This document shows, in pieces, positions 16,002 through 24,825 of a stretch of 64,000 nucleotides of DNA. This stretch comes from Flavobacteriales bacterium. GTDB lineage: Bacteria; Bacteroidota; Bacteroidia; Flavobacteriales_D; Sanyastnellaceae. Location of the stretch: the NCBI GenBank assembly GCA_027491075.1, contig JAIXWX010000006.1:38105-102104 (forward strand). Direction: 5' to 3'. The notes beneath the pieces are model-generated. The model saw only the letters and a program-made list of their open reading frames with translations. It had not been told where the DNA came from and did not search any database. Positions within the stretch are counted from its first letter, which is position 1, and each line of letters starts with the position of its first letter. A program made the position numbers and the translations under genes.

Positions 16002-17129
16002 ATGATGCGCTATACAAAGACCAAGGTCCTTTCGATTCTGTTTGTAGCTGGCAGTTTCTCTGTTTTTTCTCAAAGTCCTTACACCTTTACGGACATAACA
16101 AAAATTAATACTCTAGAAGTAGAAGACCAGTGCGCTACTGGAACTTGTTGGAGTTTTGCTACCAACTCTTTTTTGGAAGCCGAAGTATTTAGAATTGGAA
16201 AAACTCCAATAGATCTTTCTGAAATGTTCAATGTTCGAATGATTTACCCCAAAAAGGCTTCGAGCTTTATTCGTTTTGATGGCAAACAACAATTCGGGCC
16301 CGGGGGGCTTAGCCATGACGTAATATCTGTGGTTAAAAATCATGGAATAATGCCAGAAAGCGTATACTCAGGACTCCTCGATGGCGCAACCACACATCAA
16401 CACGGCACCCTTGATGAACTTTTATCTACAATGGTAAAAACGGTCATCGACAAAAAATTACATCAAGAAAGCTCTCTCTGGATGGAATCTATAGAAGGCG
16501 TTCTGGACGCTTGCCTTGGTTCTGTACCAGATAAATTTCAAGTTGCAGGCAAAGAATTTACTCCTGCTTCTTACCGAGATTACTTAGGAATAAAAGCAGA
16601 TGACTACATTAATCTATCCAGTTTCAGTCATCATCCCTTCTACAGCACATTCACGTTGGAGGTGCCTGATAATTGGGCTATCTCGCGTTATTATAACCTA
16701 CCCCTTGACGAATTCCATTCGGTCATCGACAATGCCTTGGATCGCGGATACACCGTGGCATGGGATGCTGACGTTTCCGAAAAATATTTCTCCCATTCCA
16801 ATGGAATAGCAATCGTTCCAGAGTCTTCCGTGACCAAAGAAGATATGTTTAAGAAAATTGTAGGTGAACAAACAGTTGATCAAGCTATGCGTCAAAAAGC
16901 ATTTGATAGTGGTGAAACCACCGACGACCATCTCATGCACATTACGGGTAAATCTAAAGATCAAAACGGAGTCATTTATTACAAAACCAAAAACTCTTGG
17001 GGTAAATCCAATCCATTTGGAGGTTACCTACATGTGTCACCTTCTTATCTGAGATACAAAACCGTAGGTATTGTAGTTCACAAAGACGCTATTCCCGACG
17101 AAATAAAACAAAAACTTGGGTTAAAGTAA
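16002..17129 (+). CDS. Secreted C1 (papain/bleomycin-hydrolase-like) cysteine peptidase
   Basis: A 375-residue cysteine peptidase with an N-terminal signal peptide (about 1-24, ending VFSQ). The catalytic Cys49 lies in DQCATGTCWSF, with Gln43 as a likely oxyanion residue. His313 (DHLMHITG) and Asn331 (KTKNSWG) complete the triad. The arrangement is closest to the C1B/aminopeptidase C branch, but that branch is usually cytosolic while this protein should be exported to the periplasm or beyond. It has no type IX sorting tail. The mtgA gene starts 2 bp after its stop. Confidence 0.9.
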   Translation: MMRYTKTKVLSILFVAGSFSVFSQSPYTFTDITKINTLEVEDQCATGTCWSFATNSFLEAEVFRIGKTPIDLSEMFNVRMIYPKKASSFIRFDGKQQFGPGGLSHDVISVVKNHGIMPESVYSGLLDGATTHQHGTLDELLSTMVKTVIDKKLHQESSLWMESIEGVLDACLGSVPDKFQVAGKEFTPASYRDYLGIKADDYINLSSFSHHPFYSTFTLEVPDNWAISRYYNLPLDEFHSVIDNALDRGYTVAWDADVSEKYFSHSNGIAIVPESSVTKEDMFKKIVGEQTVDQAMRQKAFDSGETTDDHLMHITGKSKDQNGVIYYKTKNSWGKSNPFGGYLHVSPSYLRYKTVGIVVHKDAIPDEIKQKLGLK

Positions 17130-17131
17130 TC

Positions 17132-17914
17132 ATGGCGGAAAGCAAGTCCTCAAAACCACGTTCGGAGAAGACAAGTTGGGGAAAAAGAATCTGGCGATTT
17201 CTTTGGAAATTCACACTTTGGTTTTTTATAATCACCATCTCCTGGGTCATATTGTACCGTTGGGTAAACCCACCAACAACATACTTGCAATTAAGTGAAC
17301 GCTGGTCTTGTCCTGAAGGAAAGGAATTTCATAAACAATGGGTAGATGCTGAAGACATTTCTATCAACATGAAATTAGCCGTAGTGGCGAGTGAAGACAA
17401 CAACTTCATGAAACACAATGGTCTTGACTGGGGAGCTATTGAGAAAGCAAAAAAGTATAACGCTACACACAAAAAGAAAAGAGGAGCAAGCACTATCTCC
17501 CAACAAGTAGCGAAGAATGTATTTCTGTGGCCTGGACGTAATTGGATAAGAAAAGGTTTTGAAGTTTACTTCACCTATCTGATTGAATTTTTTTGGTCAA
17601 AAGAACGCATCATGGAAGTCTATCTCAATGTGATTGAAATGGGTCCATGCAAGTTTGGTGTTGGCGCAGCCGCTAAGGACTACTTTAAAACCACACCTGC
17701 AAAACTAAGCCGTGAACAAGCAGCACTCATCGCGGGCTGTCTTCCCAATCCTAAAAAATTCAACCCCGGAGCACCCTCTGCTTACTTACAAAAAAGGCAA
17801 GCTGCTATAGCTAGGCTCATGCGGTTGATCGGAGATAGTTATTTCGAACGCTATGAAAATGGAGTGCCTGAAGAAGAATTAGAAAAAGAAAAAGCAGATC
17901 TTGACGAGGAGTAG
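17132..17914 (+). CDS. mtgA: Monofunctional peptidoglycan glycosyltransferase
   Basis: A family 51 transglycosylase that polymerises lipid II into glycan strands at the outer face of the inner membrane. Residues 25-45 form the single membrane anchor. Catalytic Glu88 is in VVASEDNNFMKHNG, followed by the RGASTISQQVAKN motif, the second-site RIMEVYLNVIEMG segment and AALIAGCLPNPKKF. There is no transpeptidase domain, and 260 residues is the expected size. It is co-transcribed with the peptidase upstream. The C-terminal tail is highly acidic. Confidence 0.95.
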   Translation: MAESKSSKPRSEKTSWGKRIWRFLWKFTLWFFIITISWVILYRWVNPPTTYLQLSERWSCPEGKEFHKQWVDAEDISINMKLAVVASEDNNFMKHNGLDWGAIEKAKKYNATHKKKRGASTISQQVAKNVFLWPGRNWIRKGFEVYFTYLIEFFWSKERIMEVYLNVIEMGPCKFGVGAAAKDYFKTTPAKLSREQAALIAGCLPNPKKFNPGAPSAYLQKRQAAIARLMRLIGDSYFERYENGVPEEELEKEKADLDEE

Positions 17915-17915
17915 T

Positions 17916-18440
17916 CTAAAATCCAATGCTCACACCAGCACGAAACATTGGGTCTGGGAAAGGAGAAATCGGATCCCCAATTAGATCCCACATCAACATC
18001 ATAAAAAAACCTCCGTTCTCAGTGCCGCTAAAATACCCTCCTCCTAAAAGAAACATCGGGAAATTATATTTTGCTTCGATCGTATTAAATCGTTCGCTTG
18101 CAAACACGTGAACATATTCCGCTTGCGCTACAAGAAAAGGAAGTGGTTTTGCTCTTACAAAAGCGCTCGGACCAAAAGTTTGAATATTCAATCCTGTTCT
18201 TCCAACAAAATTATAATCAAACCCAACGCCTGCTCCTAGGTGCTTGGTCATGCGCACTCCCACTTGAGGATTGGCATTTACTGCTGTTACATTTCCGAAA
18301 CCCAAACCCAAACCGCCACCGTAAAAAAGATTCTCATGCCATAACCACTTAGGTTTTGAACTCACTTCCGGAGCTACGTACTGCGCAACCCCATCGAGCA
18401 ATCCCAAAAAACAAAAAACGACGATGGCCAAAGCTTTCAT
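17916..18440 (-). CDS. Hypothetical outer-membrane beta-barrel protein
   Basis: A 174-residue protein with a clear signal peptide at MKALAIVVFCFLG, which fixes the start at 18440; the frame extends 12 codons upstream but without signal sequence. The mature part has repeated GGGLGLGFGN, GAGVGFDYNF and GGGYFSG type strands and ends in RAGVSIGF, as in small eight-strand barrels. The ATG overlaps the stop of the type IX cargo gene (ATGA), so the two are co-translated. Function unknown. Confidence 0.75.
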   Translation of the reverse strand: MKALAIVVFCFLGLLDGVAQYVAPEVSSKPKWLWHENLFYGGGLGLGFGNVTAVNANPQVGVRMTKHLGAGVGFDYNFVGRTGLNIQTFGPSAFVRAKPLPFLVAQAEYVHVFASERFNTIEAKYNFPMFLLGGGYFSGTENGGFFMMLMWDLIGDPISPFPDPMFRAGVSIGF

Positions 18441-19507
18441 TTTACTACAGGTATTACTTCCTCTACCCCATTCCAATTAAAGCGACAAAAATAATTTCCA
18501 GAAGGAAGGTTTAATCCAGCAAGAAGTATCTGGTGCCTTCCTGAAGATAATTTCTCATGAATCAACTGATGAATAAGTCTTCCGTTTATATCTATAAACG
18601 TTATATCAACTTCACCTTCTTGAGGAAGGCTGAATTCAACTATACTTTTATCAGAAAGAGGATTGGGATAACATGACAAACCGAATGAATCTTCGGTTTC
18701 AGCTACAGAGATTGGCGCAGAAAATCCTACATAAGTAATAGTACTATTTCCACTGTTTGGAATGGCCAAAGTATCAATACTTTGTGCATAGCATATATCC
18801 GCAGGAGATGAAATACCAGGTGCGGTAATAATCTGACTTACACTAAAATCACTGTTGAATTTTGTAATGCGCGTTGGAGACCAAGAGCTAACATAATAAT
18901 TTCCGTAAGCATCGCTATCAATTCCATCACAGTTACCAAGATTGGTAGCAGTTACGGTTGTCATCGAATTGTCCGAAAGATCAACTGCCTTGATGCTCGC
19001 GTTACTTCCCCAATTAACAAAAAGCAATCTGTTGTTCAGACCGTCGAATACAATTCCATTTGGAGTACTTACTGTATTTGCCACTATTACCGTTTGAGAT
19101 GGATTATTCAAATCAGCAACATTTACTTCATGAATTTTCTTGAGTGAAAAATCAGTTACCCACAATCTGCTATCCCCATCAGAGGCCATTCCATTGAGAA
19201 ATGAAGCACCTGGAATTTGAAAGTTCATCAGTTGCGACCCGTCTCCAAGATTGTAGGCCTTGATTCGATTGTTGTCAATAACGAAAAGGGCTCCGTTCAT
19301 TATTTCCATTCCATATTCTGCTTGAGCAGTGGTGCCAAAGAAAGCCACCTCATTGCCGTCTCCATCGACTTCTACAATACTGTTGCCGTTTGATGCGAGA
19401 AAACGCCCAGAAACTGCGTCATATTCTACTGACTCCACCTGTGATAAATTCTGAGCAAATGGTAGCTGTGCAATAAAAAGACAGAAGATCAAAAAGAGAT
19501 TTTTCAT
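18437..19507 (-). CDS. Secreted beta-propeller protein with type IX sorting domain
   Basis: A 356-residue secreted protein. After a signal peptide (1-18), residues 20-265 show repeated strand patterns such as NGIVFDGLNNRLLFVNWGSN and DSDAYGNYYVSSW, typical of NHL/SMP-30-like propellers. The C-terminal ~80 residues form a type A type IX sorting domain: CYPNPLSDKSIVEFSLP, then VDINGRLI-like and PSGNYFCRF strands. It should cross the outer membrane by the machinery encoded at 46.8-52.8 kb and at the PorV-like loci. Ligand or substrate unknown. Confidence 0.85.
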   Translation of the reverse strand: MKNLFLIFCLFIAQLPFAQNLSQVESVEYDAVSGRFLASNGNSIVEVDGDGNEVAFFGTTAQAEYGMEIMNGALFVIDNNRIKAYNLGDGSQLMNFQIPGASFLNGMASDGDSRLWVTDFSLKKIHEVNVADLNNPSQTVIVANTVSTPNGIVFDGLNNRLLFVNWGSNASIKAVDLSDNSMTTVTATNLGNCDGIDSDAYGNYYVSSWSPTRITKFNSDFSVSQIITAPGISSPADICYAQSIDTLAIPNSGNSTITYVGFSAPISVAETEDSFGLSCYPNPLSDKSIVEFSLPQEGEVDITFIDINGRLIHQLIHEKLSSGRHQILLAGLNLPSGNYFCRFNWNGVEEVIPVVK

Positions 19508-19558
19508 GAATTGATTTTTTTCAAATATGCATCAAAGATTTCAGCTAGCACAATATAC

Positions 19559-19566
19559 TACCTTTG
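19559..19566 (+). promoter_or_regulatory. purK promoter, -7 element TACCTTTG
   Basis: An exact TAnnTTTG match followed by CAAC and the ATG at 19571. It places transcription start at or beside that ATG and rules out the upstream ATG at 19511 as the main start. Confidence 0.5.
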
Positions 19567-19570
19567 CAAC

Positions 19571-20716
19571 ATGAGAAAATTTTACGGAAATTCATTCAAA
19601 CTTGGAATCCTCGGTGGTGGGCAATTAGGCCGAATGTTTATTCAGGAGGCAGTAAACTATGATGTGCGCGTTTCTGTGCTTGATCCCTCACCAGATGCGC
19701 CTTGCTCCAAAATTTCTCATGAATTTATCTGTGGTGACTTTAAAGACTATGAATCTGTTTTACAATTTGGAAAAAACTGTGATTTACTGACTATAGAAAT
19801 AGAAAATGTAAATGTTGAGGCGCTCAAGGAATTAGAATCCTTGGGAATCCCCGTTTTTCCTCAACCAAGGGTCCTTGAAGTTATAAAAGATAAAGGACTT
19901 CAAAAACAATTTTACCAGTCCAATCAAATTCCAACCGCTCCGTTTGAATTAGTCAATTCTAAAGAAGAGGCTATTTCGAAACTGAGCGAAGGACCGTGGA
20001 TGATGAAACTTCGCACCGGTGGATACGACGGTCGAGGTGTTTGTCCTTTGCGCAACGAAGATGATCTTGAGAAAGTTTTCGACGCTCCTTCGGTGCTGGA
20101 AAAAATGATTGATTTCGAGAAAGAGATAGCTATAATGGTAGCGCGAAGTGAGTCAGGCCAGGTGTCCACATTTCCAGCAGTGGAAATGGAATTTAACCCT
20201 GAGGCGCATTTAGTCGAGTTTTTATTTTCTCCTGCAAACATAACATCTTCACAAGCTACAGAAGCCGAGAATATTGCGGTTAAAATCGCAGAAAAACTGG
20301 GAATCGTTGGCGTGCTCGCCGTAGAAATGTTCGTCACCAAACAAGGAGAGATTCTCGTCAATGAAATTGCTCCTCGACCTCATAATAGTGGACATCAAAC
20401 CATAGAAGGAAATGTGTGTTCTCAATACGAACAACACTTGCGTGCAATTACCAATATGCCACTTGGAGACACCTCGTTGATCACTCCATCCGTCATGGTC
20501 AATATTCTCGGAGAAAAACGATACGAGGGCCCGGTGCACTATGAAGGACTGAAAGAAATTCTATCTATACCTGGGGTATTTGTGCACCTCTATGGAAAAA
20601 CAGAAACCAAACCATTCCGTAAAATGGGCCATGTAACGGTGATCGATATGAATCTAGAAATGGCAAAAGCAAAGGCGAGGAAAGTTTTAAGCACCCTGAG
20701 AGTGATTTCAAAGTGA
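19571..20716 (+). CDS. purK: 5-(Carboxyamino)imidazole ribonucleotide synthase
   Basis: PurK uses ATP and bicarbonate to carboxylate AIR to N5-CAIR in purine synthesis. From M1 at 19571 the protein has 381 residues: an N-terminal LGILGGGQLGRMF nucleotide-binding fold, an ATP-grasp domain with WMMKLRTGGYDGRG, and EIAPRPHNSGHQTIE near the C-terminal domain. The frame is open 20 codons upstream, but those residues are not family-like and lie above the promoter. purE is not in the window. Its 3' end overlaps the convergent YdeI-like gene by 9 bp. Confidence 0.95.
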   Translation: MRKFYGNSFKLGILGGGQLGRMFIQEAVNYDVRVSVLDPSPDAPCSKISHEFICGDFKDYESVLQFGKNCDLLTIEIENVNVEALKELESLGIPVFPQPRVLEVIKDKGLQKQFYQSNQIPTAPFELVNSKEEAISKLSEGPWMMKLRTGGYDGRGVCPLRNEDDLEKVFDAPSVLEKMIDFEKEIAIMVARSESGQVSTFPAVEMEFNPEAHLVEFLFSPANITSSQATEAENIAVKIAEKLGIVGVLAVEMFVTKQGEILVNEIAPRPHNSGHQTIEGNVCSQYEQHLRAITNMPLGDTSLITPSVMVNILGEKRYEGPVHYEGLKEILSIPGVFVHLYGKTETKPFRKMGHVTVIDMNLEMAKAKARKVLSTLRVISK

Positions 20717-21196
20717 TTGATAATATTCCTCTTTCATTTTTTCCACGATTTGAAAAGCTCGTTTTATACGGGTGTCGATACCTTTAGCGGAAGACACATA
20801 GTGCATCCAACCTCTTCGCTTTCCCGGTTTTATTTTAGAAAAAATTGCTTTGGCCTCTTCATCCTGCTCCAAAACCTCGTTTAATTCTTCTGGCATTGGA
20901 AAACCGAATTCACTCTCATCCTTCACTAAAAAAACAGTCACTTCCATTCCCTCCGTAATTCTCGCCTTTTTACTTTTCTCCTTGCTAAGCCCAATGAAAA
21001 AATCTCCTTCCTTGCCCAAAGGACGCAAGGCACAGGAAAATGAAATACCGTGGACTTCACAAATTACCCTGGTCATTTTCCCACCCGTGAGCTCCTTGAC
21101 TGACCAACCAGGGATCACAACGTACAGCTGAAGGAAATCTTTATCCCAAAGCTGCACCCTGGTGTCTACCTGAATAAGGGATTCCTTTTTAGACAT
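20708..21196 (-). CDS. YdeI/OmpD-associated (DUF1905-type) protein
   Basis: A 162-residue cytosolic protein with an N-terminal DUF1905-like small barrel (about 5-95) and a C-terminal YdeI/OmdA helical domain containing KRRGWMHYVSSAKGIDTR. The family has been linked to bacteriocin tolerance and to unknown roles; no enzyme activity is established. The C-terminal RxxYxSSAK pattern recurs in the protein at 36549-37172. The start ATG lies 4 nt after TAGCTTTG. Its stop region overlaps the last 9 bp of purK on the other strand. Confidence 0.85.
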   Translation of the reverse strand: MSKKESLIQVDTRVQLWDKDFLQLYVVIPGWSVKELTGGKMTRVICEVHGISFSCALRPLGKEGDFFIGLSKEKSKKARITEGMEVTVFLVKDESEFGFPMPEELNEVLEQDEEAKAIFSKIKPGKRRGWMHYVSSAKGIDTRIKRAFQIVEKMKEEYYQSL

Positions 21197-21200
21197 GTTG

Positions 21201-21208
21201 CAAAGCTA
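21201..21208 (-). promoter_or_regulatory. Promoter of the YdeI-like gene, -7 element TAGCTTTG
   Basis: An exact TAnnTTTG match on the minus strand, followed by CAAC and the ATG. Together with TAGTTTCG at 21247 it forms the divergent promoter pair in the 65 bp between this gene and thyA. Confidence 0.5.
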
Positions 21209-21246
21209 ACTTATAAACAAGCTTTTCATGAATGAAATTGTCGTTG

Positions 21247-21254
21247 TAGTTTCG
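21247..21254 (+). promoter_or_regulatory. Candidate thyA promoter, -7 element TAGTTTCG
   Basis: One base from TAnnTTTG and 7 nt before the thyA ATG, so the transcript would have a leader of a few bases at most. Confidence 0.4.
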
Positions 21255-21261
21255 TAGCATC

Positions 21262-22056
21262 ATGAAGCAATATCACGATTTATTAGAGCATTTATTACAG
21301 AATGGTACATTCAAAAATGACCGCACAGGTGTAGGAACCTATAGCGTTTTTGGATATCAAATGAGGTTCGATCTCGCAGAGGGATTTCCTTTACTCACAA
21401 CTAAAAAACTCCATACCAAAAGCATTATTCATGAATTGCTCTGGTTTCTGAAAGGAGAAACAAATATTGCCTACCTAAAGGAAAACGGGGTAAGTATTTG
21501 GGACGAATGGGCGAACGAAGAGGGAAATCTTGGACCTGTCTATGGATATCAATGGAGATCTTGGCCCAATCCGGACGGAACACATACCGATCAAATATCC
21601 AAGCTTATCGAAGGACTTCAAAAAAATCCCAATTCGAGGCGACATATCGTTTCGGCATGGAATCCATCTTTCATTGAGCAAATGGCCTTGCCGCCTTGTC
21701 ATTGCTTATTCCAGTTTTACGTTGCCGATGGAAAATTAAGCTGCCAATTGTATCAAAGAAGTTGCGATACTTTTCTCGGCGTGCCCTTCAATATCGCCAG
21801 TTATGCGCTGCTTACACTCATGGTAGCTCAAGTTTGTGATTTGTCGCCTGGAGAATTCGTATGGACGGGTGGAGATGTTCATTTATACAGCAATCACGTT
21901 GAACAAGCAAAGCTTCAGCTGTCAAGGGACATTCGTCCGTTACCGAGTTTGAAGATCAATCCTGACGTGAAGGATATTTTCTCGTTCCGATTTGAAGATT
22001 TTACCTTGGAAAATTACAATCCTCACCCACACATCAAAGCAGAAGTTGCCGTATAA
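21262..22056 (+). CDS. thyA: Thymidylate synthase
   Basis: ThyA methylates dUMP to dTMP with methylenetetrahydrofolate. The 264-residue protein is of the short E. coli type: [16 protein letters not shown] near the N-terminus, catalytic Cys146 in [12 protein letters not shown], the phosphate-binding [10 protein letters not shown] segment, and [18 protein letters not shown]. It is followed by folA with a one-base TAATG overlap, the usual partner that regenerates tetrahydrofolate. Confidence 0.98.
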   Translation: MKQYHDLLEHLLQNGTFKNDRTGVGTYSVFGYQMRFDLAEGFPLLTTKKLHTKSIIHELLWFLKGETNIAYLKENGVSIWDEWANEEGNLGPVYGYQWRSWPNPDGTHTDQISKLIEGLQKNPNSRRHIVSAWNPSFIEQMALPPCHCLFQFYVADGKLSCQLYQRSCDTFLGVPFNIASYALLTLMVAQVCDLSPGEFVWTGGDVHLYSNHVEQAKLQLSRDIRPLPSLKINPDVKDIFSFRFEDFTLENYNPHPHIKAEVAV

Positions 22057-22562
22057 TGAAAATCAGCGCCATCGCGGCAATGGGCCGCAATCGAGAAATA
22101 GGAAAGAACAACGATTTGCTCTGGCACATCCCCAGGGACATGAAATTCTTCAAGGAAACGACGCGTCACAAGGTGGTTATAATGGGTAGAAAAAATTATG
22201 AAAGCATTCCTCCTAAGTTCCGACCATTGCCTGATCGAGTTAACATCATCATCTCGCGAAACCCAGAATTCCAAGCTCCAGAGTGCTACGTCTGTACCAG
22301 TCTTAAAGAAGCGATTTTACTTTGTGAAGAATTAGGAGAAGATGATGTATTCATTATCGGAGGCGCTCAAATCTATGCACTGGCTCTGGAAGAGCTTCCC
22401 ATTAATACCCTTTACATCACTCATGTGGATGCGACCTACCCTGATGCGGAAGCATATTTCCCTGATTTTAATCAGTCCGAATGGAAAACGACAGAAGTGA
22501 TGAACGTCGCAGGAGATGATTTACAGCCTCTTAACTTCAACATTTTGCGTTACGATAAATAA
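22056..22562 (+). CDS. folA: Dihydrofolate reductase
   Basis: NADPH-dependent enzyme that reduces the dihydrofolate made by ThyA. The 168-residue protein has ISAIAAMGRNREIGKNN, the substrate-binding acid D28 in LLWHIPRDMKFF, the VIMGRKNYESIP motif, and VFIIGGAQIYALAL. It is translationally coupled to thyA (TAATG). I see no terminator directly after it. Confidence 0.97.
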   Translation: MKISAIAAMGRNREIGKNNDLLWHIPRDMKFFKETTRHKVVIMGRKNYESIPPKFRPLPDRVNIIISRNPEFQAPECYVCTSLKEAILLCEELGEDDVFIIGGAQIYALALEELPINTLYITHVDATYPDAEAYFPDFNQSEWKTTEVMNVAGDDLQPLNFNILRYDK

Positions 22563-22665
22563 TCCTTATTTAGACTCTTTTTAGATAAGAGCTGCGTGAC
22601 AATGGCATGACATTCAACCTTTTTTCACTGCGGAATTTTGTAGACATACAAAAGAAACATCGCTT

Positions 22666-23904
22666 GTGAACGAACTTCGCGTCATAGCTATAACACATAA
22701 GAACTTCTCTCTGGACGAAATTGGGTTGTTTCATATAAACCCTGACCACAGAGCAGAAATTTTATCGAATCTTAAAAAACAATTTGGCTTTCAAGAGCTA
22801 ATGTATTTGTCAACCTGCAATCGCGTTGAAATCATTTTTTCTCTCCCTCACTACGTCTGTCCAGGACTTACTACCCAGATTATACAAGCATTACAACCAA
22901 ATTTAGAAAGCGAAGCACTGAGAAGTTTTGTTCACCGTGCAGAAAGATACAATGAACTCGAAGCGGCAGAGCATTTATTGAGAGTGGCCTCTGGACTTGA
23001 ATCCCTCGTTATCGGCGAAAGAGAAATCATCACTCAATTGAGAAAGTCCTACGAGGATTGTTTGGCTATGCAATTGACAGGAGATCATTTGAGAATCATC
23101 ATCAATCAATGTGTCAAGACAGCTAAAGAAATCTTCACAAGTACCGACTTAAGTAAAAAACCAGTTTCTGTTGTTTCTCTTGCGTGGCAGAAATTCTGTG
23201 ATTTCGGTCTAAATCGAGATCAACACATTCTGCTTGTCGGTGCAGGACAAATCATTCGCAACTTTGCAAAGTTCCTTCTTGAAAACGATTATCACAACGT
23301 AACAATCGCAAATAGAACTACCTCTAATGCACAAGCAATTGCAGACACTTTTCCAAAGAACATAGAGGTCTTATCACTAGACAATTTGAGCAGAGCCCGT
23401 AACTTCGATGCTCTGATTTCATGCACTGCAAGTGAAAAAGCGGTAGTTGGATACGAAGACTTTCTTCGCATTACCCAATCATCTAGCTCTCGCAGACTGG
23501 TGATCGATTTAGCTGTACCAGCAGATGTGGAGCATTCAATTACTGAATTACCTTACGTTTCGTATGTGGATATGCATACTATTCAGCAAATAGCTGGAGA
23601 AAATATTCAATTTAGAAAGCAAGCCATCGAAGAGTGTGAAACAATCATTGAAAGTGGTATAAGAGAATTTGAAAGAAATTGTCATGAGCGCCGCATAGAG
23701 ATGGCTATGCGCAGCATTCCCGATACTATTCGCGATATTAAAAACACCGCTCTAGGAAACGTTTTCGCGAAAGATCTTGAAAAATTAGATGATGAAAGTA
23801 AGCAACTCGTAGAGAAAATTCTTGGGTATATGGAGAAGAAGTATATTTCTGTTCCCATGAAAATGGCGCGTGAAGTATTACTGGATGTCGTAAATAAGAA
23901 CTAA
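22666..23904 (+). CDS. hemA: Glutamyl-tRNA reductase
   Basis: First enzyme of the C5 pathway; it reduces glutamyl-tRNA to glutamate-1-semialdehyde. The catalytic Cys51 is in YLSTCNRVEI. The NADPH domain has LLVGAGQIIRNFAKFL near residues 185-200. The helical C-terminal dimerisation domain follows. The length of 412 residues is normal. The start is GTG. Hmm-like regulatory elements are not seen in the 103-bp upstream gap, and there is no exact TAnnTTTG there. It leads the operon hemA-hemC-hemD. Confidence 0.96.
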   Translation: MNELRVIAITHKNFSLDEIGLFHINPDHRAEILSNLKKQFGFQELMYLSTCNRVEIIFSLPHYVCPGLTTQIIQALQPNLESEALRSFVHRAERYNELEAAEHLLRVASGLESLVIGEREIITQLRKSYEDCLAMQLTGDHLRIIINQCVKTAKEIFTSTDLSKKPVSVVSLAWQKFCDFGLNRDQHILLVGAGQIIRNFAKFLLENDYHNVTIANRTTSNAQAIADTFPKNIEVLSLDNLSRARNFDALISCTASEKAVVGYEDFLRITQSSSSRRLVIDLAVPADVEHSITELPYVSYVDMHTIQQIAGENIQFRKQAIEECETIIESGIREFERNCHERRIEMAMRSIPDTIRDIKNTALGNVFAKDLEKLDDESKQLVEKILGYMEKKYISVPMKMAREVLLDVVNKN

Positions 23905-23925
23905 AATGGTCGAATAGACCTAGAT

Positions 23926-24825
23926 ATGTCAGGCAAGAAATTCATTATTGGTACCAGGGGTAGTGACTTGGCTCTTTGGCAAGCCCATCACGTAAAAGAC
24001 AAACTTCAAAAAGCTGGATTTGAAAGTGAACTTTTGATCATCAAAACCAAGGGTGATGAGATTCAGCACCTCAGTTTGGATAAAATCGAAGGAAAGGGAT
24101 TTTTCACCAAAGAAATTGAAGAGGCTCTCCTTAGTGAAACCATTGATATTGCTGTACATTCACACAAAGATCTCGAAACACAACAGCCAACTGGATTGTC
24201 CATTGCCGCGGTATCTCTTAGAGCAGATGCCAGAGAGATGCTCATTATCAGAAAAGAGTCATTTGACTCAACACAACAGCTATCCTTCAAATCGGGCGCA
24301 ATCATTGGCACTTCCAGTAGCAGAAGAAAAGCTCAGATACTCCAATTAAGGCCCGATATAACCCTTGAAGACATTCGTGGTAATGTCCCAACTCGTGTAG
24401 ACAAACTAAGGAGCGGTAAATACGACGCAATTCTACTTGCAAAAGCAGGTTTGGATCGACTCAACTTGAATCTTTCTGATGTCATTGCCATTCCTATTGA
24501 TACTAGTTTACTCGTACCTGCTCCAGCGCAAGGAGCTCTCGCCATCCAGTGCAGATCAAACGATTTAGATGCAATCAAAGCATCTTCCGTGATGAATGAT
24601 CATTTGACACAACAATGTATACAAATCGAACGGGGAGTACTCGCAGCTCTTAAAGGCGGTTGTCATCTTCCTCTTGGAGTGTATGCAACGTTTGAGGAAG
24701 GCGAATTTACTGTCGAAGTATCCTATGCTTCTGCTTGGGATCAGCCCAATCGAAAAATGACCTTTATCACCGACAACCCGGTTGATATAGTTGAAACAAT
24801 CATTCGCGAAATAACGTCAGCATGA
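23926..24825 (+). CDS. hemC: Porphobilinogen deaminase (hydroxymethylbilane synthase)
   Basis: HemC links four porphobilinogens into hydroxymethylbilane. The 299-residue protein starts IIGTRGSDLALWQA, has the cofactor-binding VHSHKDLET and IGTSSSRRKAQI segments, and carries the dipyrromethane-attachment Cys246 in LKGGCHLPLG. It lies 21 bp after hemA and overlaps hemD by four bases (ATGA). Confidence 0.97.
   Translation: MSGKKFIIGTRGSDLALWQAHHVKDKLQKAGFESELLIIKTKGDEIQHLSLDKIEGKGFFTKEIEEALLSETIDIAVHSHKDLETQQPTGLSIAAVSLRADAREMLIIRKESFDSTQQLSFKSGAIIGTSSSRRKAQILQLRPDITLEDIRGNVPTRVDKLRSGKYDAILLAKAGLDRLNLNLSDVIAIPIDTSLLVPAPAQGALAIQCRSNDLDAIKASSVMNDHLTQQCIQIERGVLAALKGGCHLPLGVYATFEEGEFTVEVSYASAWDQPNRKMTFITDNPVDIVETIIREITSA

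Noticed and set aside
22563..22665. Riboswitch or regulatory RNA before hemA
   Set aside because: Only a short 5-bp hairpin is visible, with no known motif; no support.
24303..24309. TTGGCAC inside hemC as a sigma-54 site
   Set aside because: A 7-mer within coding sequence without a -12 element is expected by chance.
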